NCBI GenBank assembly: GCA_900762245.1
Contig: CAAFFR010000119.1
Location: 1 to 12,988, forward strand
Direction: 5' to 3'
Length of the DNA stretch: 12,988 nt
Source: an uncultured Oscillospiraceae bacterium
Lineage (GTDB): Bacteria; Bacillota_A; Clostridia; Oscillospirales; Oscillospiraceae
Position numbers and translations under genes: made by a program. The notes below the pieces were generated by a model, which was not told the origin of the DNA, ran no database searches, and worked only from the letters and a program-made list of their open reading frames with translations. Positions within the stretch are counted from its first letter, which is position 1. Every line of letters starts with the position of its first letter. This document shows positions 1-6,230 of the stretch, one piece after another.

Positions 1-948
1 AAGCTTTTGAGCGACTACAACGGTAAGGAAAAAGCCAAGGGAAATATGGCGATTTATATTGACGCGGCCCGGCGGCGCAATGAGCCTCTGGACCACACTC
101 TGCTTTACGGCCCTCCCGGCCTTGGCAAGACCACGTTGGCTGGTGTCATTGCCAATGAGATGGGCGTGAATATCCGGGTCACCTCCGGCCCCGCTATTGA
201 AAAGCCCGGTGATCTGGCCGCCCTGCTGACCAATCTCAATCCCGGCGACATTCTCTTCATCGACGAGATCCACCGTCTGAACCGGGTGGTGGAGGAGATT
301 CTGTATCCCGCCATGGAGGACTTCGCCATCGATATCATCGTGGGAAAGGGTCCCAGTGCCAACTCCATCCGTCTGGATCTTCCCAAATTCACCCTGGTGG
401 GTGCCACCACCCGGGCAGGTCAATTGTCTGCCCCTCTCCGGGACCGCTTTGGCGTGAATCTGCGTCTGGAGCTGTACACCCCCGAGGAACTGGCAAAGAT
501 TGTCTCCCGGTCCGCTGCCATCCTGGGTATGCCCATTGCCCCGGAGGGTGCCATGGAGATCGCTTCCCGCAGCCGGGGCACGCCCCGAATCGCCAACCGT
601 TTCCTGCGCCGGGTCCGGGACTTCGCCGAAGTCATGGGTGACGGCACCATTACCAAGGAAACAGCAGATCTGGCACTGCGCCGCCTGGAGGTAGACAAGC
701 TGGGACTGGATACCATTGACCACCGGATGCTCACCGCCATCATCCAGAATTATTCCGGCGGTCCGGTGGGTCTGGAAACCCTGGCTGCCACCATCGGCGA
801 GGAAGCCGTGACTCTGGAAGATGTGTACGAGCCCTATCTGATGCAGCTGGGCTTCCTGACCCGAACTCCCCGGGGCCGCTGTGTTACGGCGTTGGCTTAT
901 GACCACCTGCACATCCCCTATGAAGGTCAATCCCAGTTCAGTATTTGA
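1..948 (+). CDS. ruvB: Holliday junction branch-migration helicase RuvB, 5' end outside the window
   Basis: RuvB is the hexameric AAA+ motor that, with RuvA, drives branch migration of Holliday junctions during recombinational repair. The frame is open from base 1 (K-L-L-S-D-Y), so the gene enters from the left and perhaps the first 20-25 residues are missing. The TTG at position 7 is internal, not the start. Visible motifs are Walker [12 protein letters not shown], Walker [10 protein letters not shown], sensor 1 LVGATTRAG, the arginine-finger segment LRDRFG and sensor 2 [15 protein letters not shown]-terminal winged-helix DNA-binding part includes [18 protein letters not shown]. One oddity is that the usual (Y/F)IGQ motif near the N-terminus reads YNGK. 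All ATPase residues are intact, so the gene is probably functional. RuvA would normally be encoded just upstream. Confidence 0.97.
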   Translation, partial: KLLSDYNGKEKAKGNMAIYIDAARRRNEPLDHTLLYGPPGLGKTTLAGVIANEMGVNIRVTSGPAIEKPGDLAALLTNLNPGDILFIDEIHRLNRVVEEILYPAMEDFAIDIIVGKGPSANSIRLDLPKFTLVGATTRAGQLSAPLRDRFGVNLRLELYTPEELAKIVSRSAAILGMPIAPEGAMEIASRSRGTPRIANRFLRRVRDFAEVMGDGTITKETADLALRRLEVDKLGLDTIDHRMLTAIIQNYSGGPVGLETLAATIGEEAVTLEDVYEPYLMQLGFLTRTPRGRCVTALAYDHLHIPYEGQSQFSI

Positions 949-991
949 GGAAATATTGTCCGGATTTCACCAGAAATAATTTCACAAGCCA

Positions 992-1020
992 TTGACAAAT
1001 TGTTCACATTTGTGTATAAT
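992..1020 (+). promoter_or_regulatory. Consensus sigma-A promoter of the zinc-ribbon gene
   Basis: TTGACA (992-997) and TATAAT (1015-1020) both match the vegetative consensus exactly and are separated by 17 bases. Transcription should begin near 1027, leaving a leader of about 95 bases before the ATG at 1122. The leader has a weak GTG...CAC hairpin around 1027-1044 and no riboswitch that I recognise. Confidence 0.9.
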
Positions 1021-1121
1021 CCGATTTGTGGCAGTATTTGTCACCTATCAAACCGACCTCGCGTTATAACATTTTTCTGGGATTTCACGGGGCAACAACA
1101 AACCGAAGAGAGGTATTTCCA

Positions 1122-1400
1122 ATGTACGAAGATAAGACTTTAGTTTGCAAAGAGTGTGGCAGCGAGTTCGTGTTCACCGCTGGTGAGCAGGAGTTCTACG
1201 CAGAGCGCGGCTTCCAGAACGAGCCCCAGCGCTGCAAGTCCTGCCGTGACGCCCGCAAGAACGCTACCCGTGGCCCCCGTGAGTTCTTCACCGCTACCTG
1301 CGCTCGTTGCGGCGGCGAGGCAAAGGTTCCCTTCCAGCCCAAGTCTGATCGTCCCGTTTTCTGCAGCGAGTGCTTCGCTCAGATGCGTGCTAACGGCTAA
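1122..1400 (+). CDS. Small zinc-ribbon protein with CxxC-x17-CxxC domain (92 aa)
   Basis: This is a predicted cytosolic metal-binding protein of unknown role. It has four CxxC pairs: CKEC (residues 8-11), CKSC, CARC and CSEC. The first two are separated by 25 residues, as in the probable zinc-ribbon (zf-trcl-like) group. The last two are separated by exactly 17, matching the CxxC-x17-CxxC domain known in clostridial small proteins. The pairs suggest two zinc-binding units. The ATG at 1122 was chosen because GAAGAGAGG lies 8 bases upstream. An in-frame ATG at 1026 falls at the expected transcription start and has no ribosome site. The consensus promoter, the strong terminator and frequent GCT/CGT codons suggest a strongly expressed single-gene unit. 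RNA or ribosome binding would be a guess. Confidence 0.9.
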   Translation: MYEDKTLVCKECGSEFVFTAGEQEFYAERGFQNEPQRCKSCRDARKNATRGPREFFTATCARCGGEAKVPFQPKSDRPVFCSECFAQMRANG

Positions 1401-1421
1401 TTGCTGAAATTGACCAAACAT

Positions 1422-1457
1422 AACCGGACCGAAGAAATTCGGTCCGGTTTGTTTTTT
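1422..1457 (+). terminator. Rho-independent terminator after the zinc-ribbon gene
   Basis: A perfect 12-bp stem (1422-1433 with 1438-1449) is capped by a GAAA tetraloop of the GNRA class. It is followed by TGTTTTTT, with six T at 1452-1457, 21 bases after the stop codon. Confidence 0.95.
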
Positions 1458-1494
1458 GCAGGAATTGGATTGGCAAATTATCGTTTATGGCATT

Positions 1495-1567
1495 GGCGCG
1501 GGAGCGCCCCTGGCTCTCCCTTTGGGAGAGCTGGCACGGCGAAAGCCGTAACTGAACGGGTGTACCA
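1495..1567 (+). repeat. Family B intergenic repeat, copy 1
   Basis: The module opens with GGCGCGGGAGCG. A hairpin GCTCTCCC/GGGAGAGC follows, then GGCACGGCGAAAGCCGT. The same order of blocks appears on the opposite strand at 11364-11437, and the opening block recurs at 12889. It does not encode anything recognisable. Confidence 0.75.
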
Positions 1568-1607
1568 GCGTCCAATCATACCCTCTCCGACCTCGCTGTG
1601 CATTATT

Positions 1608-1700
1608 GTATGATTGCCACCGGCAATCATTGGATTATGATTCGCTGCGCGGAGCACCAGGCTCGGCCCCCCTCCCCAAAGAGGAGGGCTTGGGAAGCGA
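1608..1700 (+). repeat. Family C intergenic repeat, copy 1
   Basis: The module begins with a near-palindrome, GATTGCCACCGGCAATC, then reads TTCGCTGCGCGGAGCACCA. A hairpin CCCTCC/GGAGGG follows at 1670-1688. Positions 1608-1659 match the reverse complement of 12923-12976 almost base for base, apart from small indels around a central GATTAT/CTATTAT. Confidence 0.8.
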
Positions 1701-1851
1701 AACTACAATTTACCTTTCATTCCGGATTCTGCTTTCCAGATGGCCGGACTGGATCACCGGGGGCTTGGGGTCAACCGCTTCCCAGGGGATGGGCTTTTTT
1801 TCGTCCTCTTTCATCCTTTCTCACCTCGTTTATAGTATGCCCACGCCCTTG

Positions 1852-1873
1852 CCTGTGATACATATTTCACAGG
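1852..1873. repeat. Inverted repeat upstream of the regulator operon
   Basis: CCTGTGA, 8 bases, then TCACAGG forms a perfect 7-bp inverted repeat about 70 bases upstream of the proposed MarR -35 element. No T run follows, so it does not look like a terminator. It could be a protein-binding site; no partner can be named. Confidence 0.35.
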
Positions 1874-1919
1874 AGCCGGTCCCATCCTTTGTGGAAAATG
1901 TAAACTTTTTTCCCTCCTC

Positions 1920-1948
1920 TTGCATATTGTGCTGTCCTCTGGTAAACT
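1920..1948 (+). promoter_or_regulatory. Probable promoter of the marR-ABC operon
   Basis: TTGCAT (1920-1925) and TAAACT (1943-1948) are separated by 17 bases. Each matches the sigma-A consensus at four of six positions. Transcription would begin near 1955, inside the 12-bp palindrome at 1954-1965. Confidence 0.5.
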
Positions 1949-1953
1949 AATAG

Positions 1954-1965
1954 GTAGCATGCTAC
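1954..1965. promoter_or_regulatory. Candidate MarR operator palindrome
   Basis: GTAGCATGCTAC is a perfect 12-bp palindrome at the expected transcription start and 10 bases upstream of the Shine-Dalgarno. MarR dimers bind short palindromes and commonly repress their own operons. This position would block initiation, so autoregulation released by a drug-like ligand is the inferred model. Confidence 0.55.
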
Positions 1966-1988
1966 ATTTTATTTAGGAGGTGATCCTT

Positions 1989-2447
1989 CTGAAATTCCAT
2001 TATGGACATATGCTCCGCATCCTGCACTGGTGTACCGATCAGTCTGTCACCAACGCACTGGAAACCATGGACCTGACTGCCGCGCAGGGCCACATTATGG
2101 GATATCTGGCCCACCAGAGCCAGCCCCCCTGCCCCCGGGACATTGAAAAAGAATTCCAGCTCAGCCATCCCACTGTTTCCGGCATTCTGTCCCGGCTGGA
2201 ACAGAAAGGCTTCATCGAACTGCGCACCGATCCCGATGACCGCCGCTGCAAGCGTATTTACGTTCTGCCCAAGGGCAAAGAATGCCATGATTTGATGCAC
2301 ACCACCATTCAGAGCAATGAACAGCGCATCGTAGAAGGCTTTACCCCGGAGGAACGGGAACTGTTTGGCCAGTTGTTGCAGCGGGCCATCACCAATATGG
2401 GCGGCACCCCCTGCCACCGCAGACATAAGGAGGAACCGAAAGAATGA
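1989..2447 (+). CDS. MarR-family transcriptional regulator (about 152 aa), probable CTG start
   Basis: This is a winged-helix regulator, predicted to be a cytosolic dimer that represses its own operon with the downstream exporter. The first helix carries LTAAQGHIMGYLA. The recognition helix is LSHPTVSGILSRLEQKGF, about residues 58-75, followed by the wing DPDDRRCKR with the acidic-arginine motif of the family. The start is unusual. AGGAGGTGATC at 1975-1985 is complementary to the whole anti-Shine-Dalgarno and covers the only upstream in-frame GTG (1980). CTG at 1989 lies at ideal spacing and gives a family-like N-terminus, MKFHYGHMLR. The alternatives are GTG 1980 and ATG 2010. The stop overlaps the next start as ATGA, so regulator and exporter are co-translated. 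Function is confident; the start codon is an inference. Confidence 0.92.
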   Translation: MKFHYGHMLRILHWCTDQSVTNALETMDLTAAQGHIMGYLAHQSQPPCPRDIEKEFQLSHPTVSGILSRLEQKGFIELRTDPDDRRCKRIYVLPKGKECHDLMHTTIQSNEQRIVEGFTPEERELFGQLLQRAITNMGGTPCHRRHKEEPKE

Positions 2448-4189
2448 TCAAACGACTGGCCCGGTGCATCCGGGAATACAAATGGCCTGCTTTGCTGAGC
2501 CCCCTGTGCATGGTGGGCGAGGTTGCCATGGAGGTGCTGATTCCTCTGGTCATGGCAGACCTGTATGACTATGGTGTGGTCCTGCAGGATATGCATGTGG
2601 TCATCGTCAAATCTATTCAGCTGGTGCTGTGCGCCCTGGCTTCCCTCAGCTTCGGCGTGGCCTCTGCCGTTTTCGCCTCCAAGGCAGGCACCGGCTTTGC
2701 CAGAAATTTGCGCCACGATATGTTCTACCGGGTGCAGCAGTTCAGCTTCTCCAACATTGATAAATTCTCCTCCGCATCCATCGTCACCCGTCTGACCTCG
2801 GATGTGGCCAACCTGCAGATGACCTTCCAGATGATGATCCGTATGGCCATCCGCTGCCCCATGATGCTGATTCTGGCTATGATCTCTGCCCTGCAGATCA
2901 GCCCCCGGCTGACACGGATCTATTTCTACGTTCTGCCCGTACTGGCAGGTGCCCTGATCCTGCTGACCCCCACCGTCTTCAAAATCTTTGACCGGGGCTT
3001 CAAGATGATGGACCGGCTGAACAATACCGTTCAGGAGAACATCCACGGCATCCGTGTGGTCAAATCCTATGTCCGGGAAGAAAAGGAAATTGAGAAGTTC
3101 ACCGATGTCTCCAGCGATCTGTACCGGAATTTCTCCAAGGCAGAAAAGATTCTGGCTCTCAACAGCCCCATTATGCAGTCCTGCGTCTACACCTGTATGC
3201 TGGTCATCTCCTTCGTAGGTGCCAGAATGGTTGTGGCCTCCGGCAACAATCCTGCTCTGGGCCTCACCACCGGCCAGCTCAGCTCCATGTTCACCTATAC
3301 CACCCAGATTCTCTCCGGTCTGATGATGCTCTCCATGGTCTTCGTTATGATGACCATGTCCCGCACCCCCCTGCGCCGCTGCTATGAGCTTCTGACCGAG
3401 GAGCCGGACCTCACTTCTCCCGAGGCTGCCGTCACCACCGTTCCCGACGGCTCCATCGACTTTGAGAATGTCTCCTTCCGTTACTCCGCCACTGCCCAGC
3501 ACCGGGCACTGAAGGAAGTGAACCTGCACATTCCCTCCGGCGCTACCGTCGGTATCCTGGGTTCCACCGGTTCTTCCAAGTCCACTCTGGTGCAGCTGAT
3601 CCCCCGCCTCTACGATGTCAGCGAAGGCAGCCTGAAGGTGGGCGGCATCGATGTCCGCAAGTATGATCTGGAAACCCTGCGCGACAATGTTGCCATGGTC
3701 CTGCAGAAAAATACCCTTTTCTCCGGCACCATCAAGGAAAACCTCCGCTGGGGCAATCCCAACGCCACCGACGAAGAGCTGATCCACGCTTGCAAGCTGG
3801 CCTGCGCCCATGATTTCATTATGGCTTTCCCCGACCAGTACGATCATAAGATCGAGCAGGGCGGCACCAACGTCTCCGGCGGTCAGAAGCAGCGCCTGTG
3901 CATCGCCCGGGCCCTGCTGAAAAATCCCCGGATCCTGATTTTGGATGACTCCACCTCCGCCGTGGATTCCGCCACTGACGCCTCCATCCGCAAGGCCTTC
4001 CGGGAGGAGATTCCCGGCACTACCAAGCTCATCATTGCCCAGCGCATCGCCTCCGTACAGGAATCGGATATGATCATCCTCATGGAAAACGGCCAGATCG
4101 GTGCCGTGGGTACTCACGAAGAACTGATGCAGACCTCTGCAGTTTATCAGGACATCTACTACTCTCAGCAGAAAGGAGGGCTGGAATAA
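2444..4189 (+). CDS. ABC exporter half-transporter, degenerate-site subunit (581 aa)
   Basis: A fused membrane-plus-ATPase half-transporter, probably one half of a heterodimeric multidrug-type exporter in the cytoplasmic membrane. An N-terminal six-helix ABC membrane domain spans about residues 15-310; the nucleotide-binding domain follows. Walker A reads GSTGSSKS (373-380), with Ser378 replacing the usual glycine before the lysine. The signature is VSGGQ (477-481). Walker B ends in Asp501, followed by Asp502 where the catalytic glutamate normally sits. The switch histidine is Gln533 (IIAQR). These Asp and Gln changes are known from the non-hydrolysing site of exporters such as TM287/288. The intact signature would serve the partner's active site. 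AAGGAGG lies 10 bases before the ATG, which overlaps the marR stop. The substrate cannot be told. Confidence 0.95.
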   Translation: MIKRLARCIREYKWPALLSPLCMVGEVAMEVLIPLVMADLYDYGVVLQDMHVVIVKSIQLVLCALASLSFGVASAVFASKAGTGFARNLRHDMFYRVQQFSFSNIDKFSSASIVTRLTSDVANLQMTFQMMIRMAIRCPMMLILAMISALQISPRLTRIYFYVLPVLAGALILLTPTVFKIFDRGFKMMDRLNNTVQENIHGIRVVKSYVREEKEIEKFTDVSSDLYRNFSKAEKILALNSPIMQSCVYTCMLVISFVGARMVVASGNNPALGLTTGQLSSMFTYTTQILSGLMMLSMVFVMMTMSRTPLRRCYELLTEEPDLTSPEAAVTTVPDGSIDFENVSFRYSATAQHRALKEVNLHIPSGATVGILGSTGSSKSTLVQLIPRLYDVSEGSLKVGGIDVRKYDLETLRDNVAMVLQKNTLFSGTIKENLRWGNPNATDEELIHACKLACAHDFIMAFPDQYDHKIEQGGTNVSGGQKQRLCIARALLKNPRILILDDSTSAVDSATDASIRKAFREEIPGTTKLIIAQRIASVQESDMIILMENGQIGAVGTHEELMQTSAVYQDIYYSQQKGGLE

Positions 4190-6087
4190 TGCCTCCTGCA
4201 AAAATGCGCGGCGACGGCCGCATGGCGAAAGACCCCAAGAAGACCCTGCTGCGGCTTCTGAGCTATCTGAAACATTACTGGCCCACCCTGCTGATCGTGC
4301 TGGGCTGTATCCTGGCCTCTGCTATCGTTTCCATCATCGGTTCCACTGCCCTGGGCGACCTGGTGGATGACTTCATTCTGCCCATGGTGGCCACCGGCTC
4401 CACCGATTTCGGTCCCCTGAATGCCTTCGGTTTCCGCATCGGCTGCGTCTTCGTGGTTGGCATCTTTGCCAGCTTCTTCCAGAGCTTCCTGATGGTGGGC
4501 GTTACCCAGGGCATCCAGAAGACGGTCCGTGACGAAACCTTCCGCAAGATGCAGAAGCTTCCCCTGCGCTATTTCGACACCAACACCGCCGGCAACATCA
4601 TGTCCCGCTACACCAGCGACATCGATACCCTGCGGCAGATGATTTCCCAGTCCATTCCCCAGACCGTCTCCTCCGTCATTACTCTGGTTGTCATCTTCTG
4701 CGCCATGGTGGCAGAAAGCTGGATTCTCACCATCGTCAGCATGATCACCGTGGTGGGCGTTGTCTTCACCACCAAGTATCTGGCCAGCCGGGCCGGTAAG
4801 TATTTCATCAGCCAGCAGCGCTCCCTGGGCACCCTGAACGGCTACATTGAAGAAATGATCACCGGTCAGAAGGTGGTTAAGATCTTCAACCACGAGGATA
4901 TCTGCAAAGACGAGTTCGACGAGCTCAACGGCATTCTCCAGAAGAATGCTTTCTCCGCCGGCAAATTCTCCAATATGATGGGCCCCATCAACAACAATCT
5001 GGGCTATGTCCAGTATGCCATTCTGGCCATCGTAGGCGGCAGCATCGTGGTCTGGTCCGAAGGCAGCCTGCTGAGTCTGGGCAGCCTCATGACCTTCATG
5101 ATTCTGTCCCGCAACTTCAACATGCCCATCAATCAGATTTCCAACCAGTTCAACGCCATCATCATGGCGCTGGCAGGTGCAGAGCGTGTCTTCGAGCTGA
5201 TGGATGAAGAGCCCGAAGTGGACGAAGGCTATGTCAAGCTGGTGAACGCCCACATTGCCGAGGACGGCACCATCACAGAATCCGCTCAGCGCACCGGCCA
5301 CTGGGCATGGAAGCACTACCACAAGGCCGATGACACCACCACCTACACCGAACTGAAGGGCGATATCACCATGTTCAACGTGGATTTCGGCTACGTTCCC
5401 GAAAAGACCGTTCTGCATAACATCACCCTCTATGCCCGCCCCGGTCAGAAGATTGCCTTCGTCGGCGCCACCGGTGCCGGCAAGACCACCATCACCAACC
5501 TGATCAACCGCTTCTACGATATCGGCGACGGCAAGATCCGTTATGATGACATCAACATCAACAAGATCTGCAAGGCCGATCTGCGGCGTTCTCTGGGCGT
5601 GGTCCTTCAGGAGACCAACCTGTTCACCGGCACCGTCATGGAGAATATCCGCTACGGCAATCTGGAAGCATCCGACGAAGAGTGCATTCAGGCCGCCAAG
5701 CTGGCCAATGCCCACGATTTCATCACCCGTCTGCCTCAGGGCTACAATACCGAACTGACAGGCAACGGCGCCAGCCTCTCTCAGGGCCAGCGGCAGCTGA
5801 TCGCCATTGCCCGCGCCGCCGTAGCCGATCCTCCCGTCATGATCCTGGACGAGGCCACCTCCTCCATCGATACCCGCACCGAACGGCTGGTGCAGAACGG
5901 CATGGATGCGCTGATGCACGGACGTACCGTCTTCGTCATCGCCCACCGCCTCAGCACCATCATGAACTCCGACTGCATCATGGTTCTGGACCATGGCCAT
6001 ATCATCGAGCGGGGCACCCACGACGAGCTCATTGAAAAGAAGGGCACCTACTACAAACTCTATACCGGCGTATTCGAGCTGGAATAA
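4189..6087 (+). CDS. ABC exporter half-transporter, catalytic-site subunit (632 aa)
   Basis: The partner of the preceding half-transporter, with a six-helix membrane domain (about residues 25-335) and a C-terminal ATPase. Walker A is canonical, GATGAGKT (426-433). Walker B is followed by Glu555 (ILDEATSSID), and the switch histidine is His586 (VIAHRLS). Its signature reads LSQGQ (530-534) rather than LSGGQ, and it would face the degenerate Walker A/B of the partner. The heterodimer would therefore have one active and one degenerate site. About 45 residues (roughly 345-390, rich in His, Lys and Thr) are inserted between the two domains. The start overlaps the previous stop by one base (TAATG), with GGAGGG 8 bases upstream, implying coupled translation and matched stoichiometry. 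Methionines at 4204 and 4222 are less likely alternative starts. Confidence 0.95.
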   Translation: MPPAKMRGDGRMAKDPKKTLLRLLSYLKHYWPTLLIVLGCILASAIVSIIGSTALGDLVDDFILPMVATGSTDFGPLNAFGFRIGCVFVVGIFASFFQSFLMVGVTQGIQKTVRDETFRKMQKLPLRYFDTNTAGNIMSRYTSDIDTLRQMISQSIPQTVSSVITLVVIFCAMVAESWILTIVSMITVVGVVFTTKYLASRAGKYFISQQRSLGTLNGYIEEMITGQKVVKIFNHEDICKDEFDELNGILQKNAFSAGKFSNMMGPINNNLGYVQYAILAIVGGSIVVWSEGSLLSLGSLMTFMILSRNFNMPINQISNQFNAIIMALAGAERVFELMDEEPEVDEGYVKLVNAHIAEDGTITESAQRTGHWAWKHYHKADDTTTYTELKGDITMFNVDFGYVPEKTVLHNITLYARPGQKIAFVGATGAGKTTITNLINRFYDIGDGKIRYDDININKICKADLRRSLGVVLQETNLFTGTVMENIRYGNLEASDEECIQAAKLANAHDFITRLPQGYNTELTGNGASLSQGQRQLIAIARAAVADPPVMILDEATSSIDTRTERLVQNGMDALMHGRTVFVIAHRLSTIMNSDCIMVLDHGHIIERGTHDELIEKKGTYYKLYTGVFELE

Positions 6088-6096
6088 GCAAAAAAC

Positions 6097-6126
6097 AACC
6101 CCGGGAGCACACGGCTCCCGGGGTTT
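6097..6126 (+). terminator. Terminator hairpin after the ABC operon
   Basis: A 12-bp perfect stem (6097-6108 with 6114-6125) with a 5-base loop lies 10 bases after the stop codon. Only three T follow. A run of six A precedes the stem, so it could also stop transcripts arriving from the opposite strand. Confidence 0.8.
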
Positions 6127-6141
6127 GCTGCATTGTACCAG

Positions 6142-6190
6142 AAAACCAGCCCTGCGGATTTAGCACAGGGCTGGTTTTTGCTTATTTTAT
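6142..6190. terminator. Bidirectional terminator between ABC operon and metG
   Basis: A 13-bp perfect stem (6142-6154 with 6166-6178) has an 11-base loop. T-rich sequence follows on the plus strand (TTTTTGCTTATTTTATTT). On the minus strand the stem ends in TTTTC. It lies between convergent genes and probably serves both the exporter operon and metG. Confidence 0.88.
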
Positions 6191-6230
6191 TTACTGTGCA
6201 CCATCCAACAGGCTCGTTTTGCCTACCGGC

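Larger units (their letters stand above)
1458..1919. other. Non-coding gap filled with palindromic repeats
   Basis: No supportable gene is present. Short open frames here have no ribosome site and no recognisable motif. The left half holds two repeat modules, listed separately. The stretch 1700-1919 holds C/T-rich sequence with a T run at 1795-1802 and an inverted repeat at 1852-1873. Confidence 0.7.

Noticed and set aside
1026..1121. N-terminal extension of the zinc-ribbon protein from ATG 1026
   Set aside because: This ATG is at the predicted transcription start with no Shine-Dalgarno, while ATG 1122 has one at good spacing and starts the conserved sequence.
1598..1950. Overlapping plus-strand open frames in the gap before marR
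   Set aside because: They begin within repeat family C, lack a ribosome site, and translate to low-complexity sequence with no conserved motif.
2309..6021. Two very long open frames on the minus strand opposite the ABC genes (2309-4201 and 4165-6021)
   Set aside because: They are rich in His, Gly, Gln and Asp and lack domains, ribosome sites and hydrophobic segments. The plus strand encodes complete ABC subunits in the same bases. The frames stay open because CTA, TTA and TCA codons are rare in the real genes.
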